Origin: Inia geoffrensis
Taxonomy: Eukaryota > Chordata > Mammalia > Artiodactyla > Iniidae
Assembly (NCBI GenBank): GCA_036417435.1
Contig: CM070904.1
Coordinates: 60,830,408-60,894,407, forward strand
DNA length: 64,000 bases
Direction: 5' to 3'
This document shows positions 31,690 through 43,206 of this stretch, one piece after another. The translations under genes and the position numbers were made by a program. The notes under the pieces are model-generated. The model was not told where the DNA came from and ran no database searches. It saw only the letters and a list, made by a program, of their open reading frames with translations. Numbering within the stretch: the first letter of the stretch is position 1; each line of letters opens with the position of its first letter.

Positions 31690-32662
31690 TTCTATCCTTT
31701 AACTTTTAACTTGCCTATATCATTGTACTGTAGTTGAAGTTTCTTATAGACAGCATACAGTTAGGTCATGTTTTTTGATCCACTGTGCCAATCCCGTTTA
31801 ATTGGTGTTTTTAGACCATTTATAGTTAAAGTAATTATTAACATCTTAAGGCTTAAGTCTACCATTTAATTTTTGTTTTATATTTGTTCTCTCTGTTTTT
31901 AATTTCTCTTTTTTCTTTTTCCTGTCTCCCATTAGGTTACTTGAATGTTTTTCAGAATTCTATTTGGGTTTATCTATATTTTTTAGTGTATCTCTTTGTA
32001 TAGCTTTTTGGTGGTTACTCTAGGCATTATATTATGTATACATAATTTATTACAGTTTACTGGTGGTATCATTTTGTCAGTTTGAGTGAGGTAAAGAAAG
32101 TTTACCTCCCTTTATATCCCTTTACCCTCCTCTATTTATAACTGCCTTAAATATTTCCTCTGCATACATTTAGAACCACATTAGTCAGTGTCGTAATTTT
32201 TGCTCCAACCATCAAACATAATTTAGAAAATTTAAGAGGAGAAGTAAAGTATACAGTAATTACCCATGTTTTTGCTTACCATGTTCTTTGTTCCTTTCTG
32301 ATATTCTGAAGTTCCTTCTTTCTTCATTTCCTTTCTGTTTAGAGAATGTCCTTTAGTTATCCTTTTAGGATAGGCCTGCTTGTAACAAATTCTGCTGATT
32401 TTCGTTCATCTCAGAATATCTTGACTTCCTCTCATTTCTGAAGAATATTTTCACTGCCTATAGGATGCTGACCATTCTTTTCTTTTAGCACTATAAAATT
32501 ATTATGCTGACTCCTTCTTGTCCCCATGGTTTCTGAAGAGAAATCTACTGTCATTCAAACTAGTTTCCCCCTATAAGTATGGTGTTGTTTTTCTCTGGTT
32601 ACTTTCAAGATTTTTTATGTTGTTTTTAGAAATTTCGTTATTATGTGTCTTGATGTAGATTT

Positions 32663-32975
32663 TTTTTTTTTTTAAGGAGATGTTGGGGGTAGGAGTTTAT
32701 TTATTTATTTTTGCTGTGTTGGGTCTTTGTTTCTGTGCGAGGGCTTTCTCTAGTTGTGGCAAGCGGGGGCCACTCCTCATCGCGGTGCATGGGCCTCTCT
32801 CACTTTCGCGGCCTCTCTTGTTGCGGAGCACAGACTCCAGATGCGCAGGCTCAGTAGTTGTGGCTCATGGGCCTAGTTACTCCGCGGCATGTGGGATCCT
32901 CGCAGACCAGGTCTCAAACCCGTGTCCCCTGCATTAGCAGGCAGATTTTCAACCACTGCGCCACCAGGGAAGCCC
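32663..32975 (-). mobile_element. CHR-type SINE (long form)
   Basis: Complement of the SINE head ends GCCACCAGGGAAGCCC at the right. CTTGATGTAGATTT at 32649-32662 and 32976-32989 is a perfect 14-bp target-site duplication within the old L1. Confidence 0.96.
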
Positions 32976-34036
32976 CTTGATGTAGATTTATTTGAGTTTA
33001 TCCTAACTGGATTTTATTCAGCTTCTAGAATCTGTAGCTTTATATCTCTTGTTAAATTTTGGAAGTTATCAGTGATTATTTCTTCAAATACTTTTTCACT
33101 CCTTCCCTCTTTCTCTTTCTTTCTGGACCTCCAGTGATACAAATGTTAGGTCTTTTGTTATAGTGCCACAGGTACCTGTAGCTCTATTTGTTTGTTTCAG
33201 TCTGTTTTCTCTCAGTTGTTCAGGTTGGGTAATCCCTATTGTTCAACCTTCTAGCTCACTGATTGTTTCCTTTGTCCCCTCTGTTATGCTGTTGAACCCA
33301 TCCACTGAAGTTTTTTATTTTGGTTATTGTGTTTTTCAGTTCTGAAATTCTTTATATGATCTATAGTGTTGCTGATATTTTTCTGTTTCTTTGCTGAGGC
33401 TTTCTGTTTTTTCATTTGTTTCAAATATGTTCATAATGTTGAAGCATTAAATCACATTAGATAATTACAACATTTCTGTCATCTATCAAGTGTCTTTGCA
33501 TTCTATTTGAGATGTTCTTGGTTTTTGGTGTGATGAATGACTTCCGATTGAAATATGAACATGTTCATATTATTTTCTGTCTTAGCTGTCTTTCTTTGAC
33601 ATTACTCAAGCAAGGGAAAGTGTTATGCTGCCTCGTTATTGCCATGTGGAGGTGGAATTCTAAGTTCCCTACTCAGGTTCCACTGACACATAGGGGTGAG
33701 GGGGCTCCTTGTCACTGCTGGGTGGGAGTTCTGACTCCCCAGTGCGGTCTCCACTGACACCATTGTGGAGATGGCCATGTTACCACTGGGCAATGCTAAA
33801 CATCCTGATTCTCCATTAGATCTCCTGGGACACCAAAAGCCTTACTTTGCCTTTGCTAGTAAAGGGGAGGCAGGGACCACAGTATTTCCTGCATTGTCTG
33901 GCTGGAATGAAGTTGTTATTGCATAAAAGTTTCCTCTCTGGTTAGAAGGTCCCTTTCCTGGTCCTTTGGCAAGAGAGAACAGGCTTTTGTGGGAACTTTA
34001 TTTTGTCTGTGCTTGTTGCTGTTTCTAGCTTCTTTG

Positions 34037-34974
34037 TTCTTAACTATTTTTTAAATTGAAGTATAGTTGTTGTACAATATTATATAAGTTACAGGTGCGC
34101 AATATAGCGATTCACAATTTTTAAAGGTTGTACTCCATTTATAGTCATTATAAAATATTGGCTATATTCCCTGTGTTGTACAGTATATTCTTGTAGTTTA
34201 TTTTATACGTAATAGTTTGTACCTCTTAATCCCCTACCCCTGTCTTGCCCCTCCCCCTTCCCTCTCCCCACTGGTAACCACTAGTTTGTCCTCTATCATC
34301 TGTGAAACTGTTTCTTTTTTGTTATATTCACTAGTTTGTTGTATTTTTTAGATTCCACATATAAATGATATCATACAGTATTTGTCTTTCTCTGACTCAT
34401 TTCACTTAGCACGATACCCTCCAAGTCCACCCATGTTGTTGCAAATGGCAAAATTTTATTCTTTTTCATGTCTGAGTAATATTCCATTGAATGTTTATAC
34501 CACATCTTCTTTATCCATTCACCTGTTGATGGACACTTAGGTTGCTTCCATATCTCGGCAACTGTAAATAACGCTGCAATGAACATTGGGGTACATGCAT
34601 CTTTTCAAATTAGTGTTTTGGGGGCTTCCCTGGTGGTGCAGTGGTTGAGCGTCTGCCTGCCGATGCACGGGACATGGGTTCGTGCCCCGGTCCGGGAAGA
34701 TCCCACATGCCGCGGGGCAGCTGGGCCCGTGAGCCATGGCCGCTGAGCCTGCGCGTCCGGAGCCTGTGCTCCGCAACGGGAGAGGCCACAACAGTGAGAG
34801 GCCCGCGTACCAAAAAAAAAAAAAAAAATTAGTGTTTTTGTTTTATTTCAGAGTAGAATTGCTGGGTCATATGGTAGTTCTATTTTTAGATTTTTGACAA
34901 ACCTCCATACTGTTTTCCACAGCGGCTGCACTAATTTACCTTCCCACCGACAGTGTATGAGGGCTCCCTTTTCT
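34037..34974 (-). mobile_element. L1 3' half-kilobase, nested, with ORF2 remnant
   Basis: Reads antisense as an L1 3' UTR plus the end of ORF2. Residues MEYYSDMKKNKILPFATTW and EMSQRKT on the minus strand near 34371-34586 are ORF2 C-terminal sequence. CTGTTTCTAGCTTCTTTG (34019-34036) and its copy with one mismatch (34975-34992) are the target-site duplication. Confidence 0.88.
34620..34825 (+). mobile_element. CHR-type SINE (short form)
   Basis: Head GGGGCTTCCCTGGTGGTGCA, box-B-like GGTTCGTGCC, A tail. AAATTAGTGTTTT at 34607-34619 and 34826-34838 is the target-site duplication. This is a third level of nesting: SINE in L1 in older L1. Confidence 0.96.
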
Positions 34975-35121
34975 CTGTTTCCAGCTTCTTTGGCTTCAAA
35001 CCTTGATAAATGAGGCAAGAAGAAAACCCAGAGAACTCATCACTGTGTCATTCCTGGGGCTGAGTTCCCTAGTCAGGCTGCCTTCTTTTCTCCACCTTTC
35101 AAATTTTTCTATGTTTGTTTT

Positions 35122-35328
35122 TGTTTTTGCTTTTTTTGCGGTACGCGGGCCTCTCACCGTTGTGGCCTCTCCCGTTGCAGAGCACAGGCTCCGGACACGC
35201 AGGCTCAGCGGCCATGGCTCACGGGCCCAGCCGCTCCGCGGCACGTGGGATCCTCCCAGACCGGGTCACGAACCCGCGTCCCCTGCATCAGCAGGCGGAC
35301 TCTCAACCACTGTGCCACCAGGGAAGCC
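35122..35328 (-). mobile_element. CHR-type SINE (short form)
   Basis: Short T tract, then GCGGTACGCGGGCCTCTCAC, ending ACCAGGGAAGCC. CTATGTTTGTTTT at 35109-35121 and 35329-35341 is a perfect duplication. Confidence 0.96.
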
Positions 35329-35606
35329 CTATGTTTGTTTTATGTGAAGTGTCCAGTGGTTTCCAGTGTTGATTAGTAGGAGGAATAGGGAAAATTATGT
35401 CTACTCCACCTTCCCAGAAGCAGAAGTCTGAGAGAACGGTGCTTAGCAGTGGATTTCTTGTTTTGAATCTGATATCAAGAGCAATAGATACTTTGTATAG
35501 CCAAAGGCATACGAATGGACATTGGCATTTACCACCCTGTTCTGAGATACATTCACAGTTGTGCCATGAGAAAAATATTTCTCTGAGATCAAAACTATCT
35601 AGGAAA

Positions 35607-35820
35607 GGGCTTCCCTGGTGGCGCAGTGGTTGAGAGTCCGCCTGCCGATGCGGGGGACACGGGTTCGTGCCCCGGTCCGGGAAGATCCCACGTGCCGCGG
35701 AGCGGCTGGGCCCGTGAGCCAGGGCCGCTGAGCCGGCGCGTCCGAAGCCTGTGCTCCGCAGCGGGAGAGGCCGCAGCGGTGAAAGACCCGCGTACCGCAA
35801 AAAAAAAAAAAAAAAAAAAA
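35607..35820 (+). mobile_element. CHR-type SINE (short form)
   Basis: Head GGGCTTCCCTGGTGGCGCAG with an intact CpG-rich body and 22 A at the tail. ATCTAGGAAAG flanks both sides. It retains many CpGs, which suggests a fairly recent insertion. Confidence 0.96.
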
Positions 35821-37619
35821 TCTAGGAAAGGCTTCATTTTATGTCCCTCCCTTTGGGATTCTCAATGCAGTTAGCATATTAAAAGCTCTGAGAACATCTG
35901 CAGTGAAGAATGTGCTTAATTTTTTAATCCAGTGTTTCCCAAATTAACGTGAGCATGAAACATATTTTCCCAGAATATCTGATCATATCCTGTAATAGTG
36001 TCCACTTTGGAAATGTTGAGCCACACACATAATCCAGGGAGTTATCTCAGGACTCAGGCTCTGCAAGGGAGGGGACTCGTACCTCACTATGTGAGCTGTC
36101 CTCCCGGGTCTCCAGAAGGGTGGACATCCTATCTTGACTGAACATGCACAGTAGAGAGGTAGAGGGAACATAGCCATCTTTCGCATTTTCCCAACTCTAG
36201 TAACCTGTGCTTTTACTTTGTTTTAGTTATTGATTGTTATTGGTACACTACCTCAATAAGGTAAGAGGGGAAAGTATTACTATTTCCATTTTGCAAATGA
36301 TGAACAGAGGCCCAAAGAAACGTGTATTCCTGGAATATCCAAATCTGTTTCTGTAGCCTTTGGATTATAAAGGCTGTTCACAGTTACTGAGTCCCTGCAG
36401 TTCCTGACTGGGGCCCTGTCCTGCCAGACACGGGTGCAGTCTGGCCTCCCGGGCCTGCATGCTGGCACCGTGTGACCTGAATCTTAGCTGGGCCTCCCGA
36501 GCAGAAGCACACCCACGGGGCTTCTAGAACCTCACTCTCTGCTCCACACAGGGCTCCGTCATGATGGGCTTCGTGCTTTCCAGAAACCTTTGTTCCGTGG
36601 AAAATAAGTGCTTGTTTTCCGGAACAAAAACTCTGGGGGGAGGTGAGGGGAAGCTAGAATCCTAAATACAGGGTGAGGATCAGAATTGCTTCCTGACCCT
36701 CACGTCGTCTTCAGCCACCACAGCCCACTGTGCAACTCGAGAGAGGAAGTGGCCAGGACTTCAGAAAGCAGATTTACTGAGAAGAGACGTTCCCAGTAAA
36801 CATAACACATCTAAGTGGTGTGCCACCCCCACCCCCACTCCCAGAACCACACAATAGTGACTTGTCTGCCATATGCTGCCCTCAGGGAATCAGGAGGAGG
36901 AGATGGCCACTCTCTTAGTTTAAGGAGGTTCAGCACGAGGGCAAAATCACTGAATAAAATGAGACGAGACACTGGATGATGCTGCAAAAACTAAAACTTG
37001 TCCCAGAAGAGAGCCCCTGTCTGAAGGCCTTGATGTTTATCTTCCTTTCTGGTGATCTCCTAGCCACCCTTTCCCCAGCAAATGGTCAGAGAGGAGAGTG
37101 ATTCTTCAGTGGGGAAAAGATGAGAGAGAACAAGGGACTTTGTGGTTGACATCTCTTGTCTGACTGGCCTTACCAGAGAATGGAATTTAGTGTTGCCTAC
37201 AGTTAGTTCTTCCTTCCTACTTAGCAACTCTTCTTGCTACTAAGAACATTACCTGAGGCATTAAATTCTGAAAGACCTTCCCCACTGGCCAGGCCTGGCT
37301 GCTGCAGTGGTTACAGGAGTCCTGTAAGTCACTGATGACTGCTGTTAAAATCCAGCTATAACCTCCAAGGGAAAAAATAGGGTCAGACGTTCACTTGTGC
37401 GCTTGGATTAGTTTCTCCAGCTTGACCAGATAGGTTCAAGGAATCAGATGTGGACACAGGCAGATCTGATTGCGAGGGAGGTCAGAAAAACATGGAGCAT
37501 GTCCAAATGATGGGCCCAAGAAGGACCTAGAAAAGCCACTGTAATCAGCCTGGTGCCGGCATGAGAGCCCTCTGCACCTGAGGCAGGCCCAGAGATGGTG
37601 AGAGGAAGGGAGGATTGTA
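35821..37619. other. Intergenic; faint MIR at about 36240-36320
   Basis: TTCCATTTTGCAAATGATGA with AACAGAGGCCCAAAG resembles a minus-strand MIR core. The rest is unique sequence with a short C-rich patch near 36826-36842. Confidence 0.45.
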
Positions 37620-38456
37620 CTTCATTTATTTTCCTTTTATTGAAATAGATTTGACATATAACATTGTGTGCATTTAAGGTGTACAACATGTCAATTTGAT
37701 ACATTTATACATCGTAATATGATTGCCATGGTAGCTATCACATTACATAATTATCATTTCTTTATTGTGGTAGGAATAATTAAAATCTAGTCTCTGAGCA
37801 AGTTTGATGATTATAATACAGTGTTGTCTGTATTCACTATACTGTGCATTAGAGCTCCAGGACTTCATCTACTAGTTACAACTTTGTACACTTAAACAAC
37901 ATCTCTCCTATTTCCATCCTCCCCACCCCAGCTCCTGGTAACCATCATTTTACTCTGTTTTTATGAGTTTTGGCTTTTTTTAGATTCCACGTATCAGTAA
38001 TAACATAGAGTATTTGTCTGTCTGACTTACACCTGTTAGAAAGACTGCCATCAATAAGACAAGATACCAACTGTTGGTGAGGGTGTAGAGAAAAGGGAAC
38101 CCTTACACACACACTGTGGATGGGAATGTAAATTGGTGCAGTCACTATGGAAAACTGTATGGAGGTTCCTCAAAAAGTTAAAAATAGAACTACCGTGTGA
38201 TCCAGCAATGCCACTTTTGGGTATATATTTTGAAGGAAATGAAAACAGGATCTCAAAGAGAGATCTGCGCTCCCATGTTTATTGCAGCATTATTCACAAT
38301 AGCCAAGATAGGGAAACAGCCTAAGGGTCCATCAATGGATAAATGGATACAGAAGATGTGTATGTATACAATAGACTATTATTCAGTCATGAGAAAGAAG
38401 GAAATCATGCCATTGGCCATGCACAGATGGACCTTGAGGCTATTATGCTAAGTGAA
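37620..38456 (-). mobile_element. 5'-inverted (twin-primed) L1
   Basis: 37620-38030 is an L1 3' UTR in antisense. 38031-38456 is the end of ORF2 in sense orientation, with residues such as KQPKGPSMDKWIQKM and YTIDYYSVM readable. The sense part ends TTATGCTAAGTGAA and the antisense part begins, on its own strand, GTAAGTCAGACAGACAAATA. In intact L1 these two are adjacent, so the 5' portion is inverted with little or no loss, as twin priming predicts. Confidence 0.88.
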
Positions 38457-39392
38457 GAATGTAGAAAATCAGGTGAAGGAGCAAGCAAAGCTACCTCAGC
38501 CATGCCTCCACCCTCAGGTGGCGCATACTGTCCTGTGGGAGGACCTGAGAGGAAGTGACAAGGCCAGTAAGGACAGCCAGGTTTTCCTCCATATTCTGTC
38601 ATCACCAGCTCACTGTGCGGCCTGGGACAGTTGCTTCACCTTCAAGACAATTTCCTCCTTGGGCTAGATCATCTCTAAGGTCACTTTCAGAGCTAACATT
38701 CCATGATTAAAAGAAATTATGAGACATGTTTTATTTTCTTTCCCCAGATTTACATTTTTATTACATATTCATCTCAACCGAACTTTATAATGGAAAAAGC
38801 AACAGACACCACCCACCTCCCCAGCCCTGCTTCCCCCAGATTGATGCCCCTGGAATTTCATTTCTACACAATGAAAGCAGAGAGTTTAAGACCATGGGCT
38901 TCTGAACCACATGGCCTGGTTCAAATCCATTCCCTTCTCCTTCCCAGTTCTGGGGCCTTGAACACAGTTGTCCTCCCCTGCTTTTGTCCTGATCTACAAA
39001 ACTAGGAAATGAGAGTATGTATGTTACTATGAATTGACACATATAAACACAGCAATGCCTGGTACCTAGTGTTCCATACCTGTTAGCTGTTTTCCCCACA
39101 GCAGACCTCCGCCTATAATAAGGGAACAATAGATAGAGCAGACCTGGGTGCTACCTGTAAGGAGCTCACAGTCTAAAGTCAGCCCAGGCATCTGTCAGGA
39201 CCCACGCTGTGTCTGTTCCATGCCCCTCTGTGTGGACATTCTCCACAGAAGGAAATGCTGGTTAGAGCAGAAAGTGGGTAAGGAGCTGCCCAGGACAGGC
39301 ACGTCCCACACCATGACATCACAGTACCAATCCCTTCAGCCATATGAGTCTGAAACAGGAGGGAAGGGGACAGGGCACAACCTTTAAAAGAA
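38457..39392. other. Intergenic with MIR copy
   Basis: A sense MIR lies at about 38875-39075 (TTAAGACCATGGGCTTCTGA, AACTAGGAAATGAGAGTATG, GCAATGCCTGGTACC). A weaker MIR-like piece is at 38595-38700. Nothing else is recognised. Confidence 0.6.
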
Positions 39393-39671
39393 TGACATAG
39401 TCCAAGGACATGACATAAACTGATTAGAACCAAATAGGTCCAAGATGGCAGATGAGTCAACTTCTACTAGACCTTGACCTTGAGCCTCAGTATATGCTCA
39501 TTGTAACACATCAGCAAGCTAAATGACACACCTACAGGCACCATGGCAGTTCCAAGGCCAAACATAAAGGTCAAAAAGTAGATGGTGGCCCAATTCCTGG
39601 AAATCTCCACCTTTTCCCCAAAACAGCTGGAATACTCCTCTGGCTCATTAGCGTATGAAATTACCCAACCC

Positions 39672-39678
39672 TATAAAA
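39672..39678 (+). promoter_or_regulatory. LTR TATA box
   Basis: TATAAAA in CCTATAAAAACTG, 76 nt upstream of the LTR's AATAAA. It would place a start site near 39700 and an R region of about 70-80 nt. Confidence 0.6.
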
Positions 39679-39753
39679 ACTGACAACCCCATACCCTGGT
39701 GCAACTTTCGCCTTCTGGGATGGCCTACACTCTGTGGAGTGTGTTTCTCCCTA

Positions 39754-39759
39754 AATAAA
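39754..39759 (+). promoter_or_regulatory. LTR poly(A) signal AATAAA
   Basis: AATAAA in CTAAATAAATCT, followed by a T/GT-rich stretch ending TTTGTCTCTC. Typical of the R/U5 boundary. Confidence 0.6.
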
Positions 39760-40169
39760 TCTACTTCTTACCTATCACTTTGTCTCTCATGGAATTCTTT
39801 CTGCGATGAGACAATAAGAACCTGGTGTGATCTCAGTTAAAAGATCATGGGTTCAAGTCCCAATCTGAGTTGCACAGTTCCCAAGTCCTCAGAAGAAAGC
39901 TGGACAATCCATTTAAAAACAAGCATCTGAAAACAGCATTGCCAAGAAAGCAACAGAGGGAAAAACTGAATTTCCTGTTAATAGTGATGTTTTTTAAAAA
40001 TCCGTTCCATGCCAAAATTCCCATTCAGGCGTTGTCTGGCACTGAATACTCCCCAGAGAAAGGCAGAAATGCTTCTTGACACAGAGAACAAACAAAACCC
40101 CTCCTGTACCCCTGCCTCCCCCAAGTTATGCCCTGCCTTATTCAGCCTCCACCCAAAAATGAGTTGAAG

Positions 40170-40372
40170 GGCTTCCCTGGTGGCACAGTGGTTGAGAGTC
40201 CGCCTGCCGATGCAGGGGACACGGGTTCGTGCCCCGGTCCGGGAAGATCCCACATGCCGCCGAGCGGCTGGGCCCATGAGCCATGGCCGCTGAGCCTGTG
40301 TGTCCGGAGCCTGTACTCCGCAACAGGACAGGCCACAACAGTGAGAGGCCCGCGCCCCAAAAAAAAAAAAAA
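40170..40372 (+). mobile_element. CHR-type SINE (short form)
   Basis: Head GGCTTCCCTGGTGGCACAGT and an A tail. AAAAATGAGTTGAAG at 40155-40169 and 40373-40387 is a perfect 15-bp target-site duplication. Confidence 0.97.
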
Positions 40373-40619
40373 AAAAATGAGTTGAAGAAATTTCCAGGCT
40401 CCCCAGCTCCTGACCCAAATGCATGCTATCTGGCTTCTCCAGCTTGTTATCACCACATCTCACCCCTGAACTGATTTAGTGGCCTATGGTCTCAGGCTCC
40501 CAGTCCTTGTCCTTAGCCAGGCCCCACTGAGGCTTTCTCTCCTACCCTGAGTGCCAGCTGCCCCTTCCTCTGATTCTTTAAGATTTATACAGGTTATAAA
40601 GGGACATCAGGAGCTGGGA

Positions 40620-40797
40620 GGAAAAGCATGGGCTTTGGAGTCAGGACTTAACTTTCATAGGTCTCAGTATCCTATTCTCTAAAATGGGCTAATAATAGTG
40701 TCAGCCCTCATAGGCTTGCAGCAAAGACTAAGTGAGATGAGAATGTAGATAAAATGCTTAGCATTATGCCTGGCATATAGATGATGTTCAATAAAAA
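40620..40797 (+). mobile_element. MIR element
   Basis: AGCATGGGCTTTGGAGTCAG, TCTAAAATGGGCTAATAATA and GCCTGGCATATAGATGATGT follow the sense MIR over most of its length. Confidence 0.9.
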
Positions 40798-40842
40798 ATA
40801 ATCTACTTGTCACTTCCTATTACAATTATACGTTTGTCAGCC

Positions 40843-40970
40843 TATCTGCCCCACTAGACTACAAGCTCCTCAAGGGTAAGAACAATGTCTTAGCTGTACC
40901 ATCATTGTATCTCTCACTCTCTGAGGCTCCAGACTCCAGAACAGTGGTAGTATATAGTAGATACCCAGGG
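40843..40970 (+). mobile_element. L2 3' end fragment
   Basis: CCACTAGACTACAAGCTCCT, AAGGGTAAGAACAATGTCTT and GAACAGTGGTAGTATATAGT correspond to the L2 3' UTR. Confidence 0.75.
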
Positions 40971-40974
40971 TATT

Positions 40975-41475
40975 GGTTATCTATTGCCATAATAATTCTA
41001 CATAGTGAACCAAGATTAAAACAATCATTGTTTAGCTCATGATTCAGCAGTTAGTCTGTTTAAGCCAGGCTCAGCTGGGCGGTTCTTCTGCTATGGGCTG
41101 GGCTCAGCTGCAAGTCATGAAGGCTCTGACCTGAGGATGGGGGAGGGCTGGGGTGGGTAAGGGAGGGTGGCAGCCATGTCTCTCATTGAGCAGCAGCTGA
41201 GCCTGGGCCTGTTCACATGGCAGCTGGCAGGGTCCTCAGAGTGGAAGAGTGAAAAGCCTCTTGAGGACCAGACTGGAAACTTCCATTGTCACTTCCACCA
41301 CATTCTAAAAGCCAAAGCAAGTCACAAGTCCAGCTCAGGTTCAAAGGATAGCAAAATAGACACCGTCATTCTATCTCTTAATGGGAAGAGTAGCAAAGCT
41401 ACATTTTAAAGGGCATGGATTCAGAGAAAAGTGGGGAGTTATCACTATTTTTGCAATTGGCCACACCCAGTTTTT
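40975..41475 (-). mobile_element. Ancient interspersed repeat, probably LTR
   Basis: TTGGTTATCTATTGCCATAA, AGCTGGGCGGTTCTTCTGCT, CACTTCCACCACATTCTAAA and CAAAGGATAGCAAAATAGAC follow a widely dispersed mammalian repeat that I believe is LTR-derived. An 80-residue open frame from 41167 lies wholly inside it and is not a gene. Strand and family are uncertain. Confidence 0.5.
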
Positions 41476-42939
41476 TGAATGAATGAGGTTAGTTAGGGAG
41501 AGATAAATGAACCCAAAAGGCAATAAGAAGAAAGGTCCAAGTTAAGTGATGGGCAAGGACACTTAAATTCTAGGTTGTTCAATACAAGCAAGATGGAAAT
41601 TGACCTCTCAAACCATTAAGTAGTTGAACGTTCTCTAAGGTACAGTAAAGAGAGCATGTGCCAGTTGGGGGATAAATCAAGCTACTCCTCTCCCAGTGTC
41701 TTGGAAAGGCACATGAGCCTTGATTTATCGAGGACACTCAGCCTCCTGACAGCAGTATAATTACAGACTCCAGCATCATAAATCAGCAACCGCTGATGAT
41801 CAAGGGAGACTATAAACCACTAACTCTCTCTGTTCCAAAATTGGTTTGACTTAAAAACAATTATTTAAATTCCAAATACTTGAGCATTTAGCTTAGGAGA
41901 AAGGAAAATATTGAAAGGAAAAGTTTGTATTTTTTATTAATCTCCACTTCTGGAACATCTTTTATTAGCCTTTCAAAAATTGGATAAACCTTCTGTTTTA
42001 CACATACACACACACAAAACTTCTATCAGAGAGACTCTCACCAACACCAAATAAAATGGATTAGGAAAGTCCCCATTCCACCTACTGCAGGAAGTCTGTC
42101 ATCTCCCAGTATATCTGTGGATTTCCAAGGGCAGTGGCTTACATTGGTTTTGTCATTCCTTGTTACCAGTTACTTCCTCACTGTCACTCCAATTCCTGCA
42201 GTGCCCACCTCTCTCCCTTCTTAAGATGTCCTGGAATGGTGCAAAACCCTTGTCCTCTTTTCCTGCAGAGTTCTTTGCAGACAGCCTCACATAGATAGAT
42301 TTTACTGAAGATTTTGTGGCTAAAGGGGGATATTTACAGCACAGAGCAGAAAATAAATTCAGTGTTAGGCAGACATCACCATTCCTAATTTTGATCACCT
42401 CTACGTACCAGTGGGGCTTTTTCTCCAGCTCTGTCTTCTGCATGCTCCAGCCTTGTGCCATGTCACTGTGCTCTGTGTTCTCTCAGAGCTCCTTCTAGAC
42501 CACTGTGCCATGTCCTGCTGGTCTGGTCTTCTAGCTTCTCATCTCTTCCTCCTCCTCCTAGATGCCAACAAAATTTTAACAGTCCTTGATCCCAAGAGCT
42601 GTTTAGCCTTCTTTTGTTTCACCCTCACTCATCCAGCTCAGGCCCACGGACCTCTTTTCTCAGCACTTGGGAGGCTCCTATAATTGTTCCCCAAACAAAA
42701 GTGCAGTTCTACTTAAGAACAATTCTTCCTCCCAGACCAACAAAGAAAAATTGCTTTCACCTTCTAAAATAGCAGGTGCTTTCTGCCATCTGTCCACTCT
42801 ATCTGCCATGTGATTTGAAAGCTCAGAGAGCTGTGTCTCACCTCCATGCCTGACACCTCCTCCAGAAAGGTCATTCCTTCAGGTTAAGAGATTATATCCA
42901 GAAGACACATATAAGCAACTTTGTGTTTGCAAGAAGCAG
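41476..42939. other. Intergenic, no recognised feature
   Basis: Unique-looking sequence. A short CA run is at about 42000-42017. No gene recognised. Confidence 0.5.
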
Positions 42940-43155
42940 CTCATGAAGCTAGAAGCTCTCAAACTCTATATGAAAATCTTCTGGTGCATAGGTTTGAAAT
43001 ACAGCTTCCCTAGTCCTATCTGGTCAGAGATTGATTCTGAAGCTCTGAGGTAGGACCTAGGAATCTGAATTTTAAAAAGCATCCCACTGCCACCTCTCCC
43101 TCAGTTGATTCTGAGGTGGGGAATCAGTTAACCACACCTTTAGAAACACTGCTTT
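42940..43155 (+). mobile_element. MER5-like hAT fragment
   Basis: GAAGCTCTGAGGTAGGACCT, AGGAATCTGAATTTTAAAAA and TTAACCACACCTTTAGAAAC follow MER5A in order. Diverged. Confidence 0.6.
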
Positions 43156-43206
43156 TCTGTTTGACCTATGGAGAGGAAAGTGGGGATGCCAAGGATCAAA
43201 TTACCA

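Larger units (their letters stand above)
30706..35430 (-). mobile_element. Old L1M-type element, 5' region through ORF2 endonuclease start, with nested insertions
   Basis: On the minus strand the unit starts near 35,430 with a 5'-UTR-like segment (CTTCTGCTTCTGGGAAGG). It continues through an ORF1 region (complement at 33000-33560) and enters the ORF2 endonuclease domain, ending near an AGDLNSPLST-like motif (30,706-30,740) that corresponds to the GDFN catalytic region. All frames are broken. Insertions: L1 at 30996-31689, SINE at 32663-32975, L1 at 34037-34974 (itself holding a SINE at 34620-34825) and SINE at 35122-35328. Confidence 0.75.
39393..39880 (+). mobile_element. Solo LTR, ERV1-like (ends approximate)
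   Basis: TATAAAA at 39672-39678, then AATAAA at 39754-39759, then a U5-like segment (TCTCATGGAATTCTTTCTGC, CATGGGTTCAAGTCCCAATC). The spacing and text match gammaretrovirus-like LTRs of artiodactyls and cetaceans. No internal retroviral gene lies alongside. A candidate TG start is at 39393, but I could not pair it with a flank duplication, so both ends are uncertain. Confidence 0.65.
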
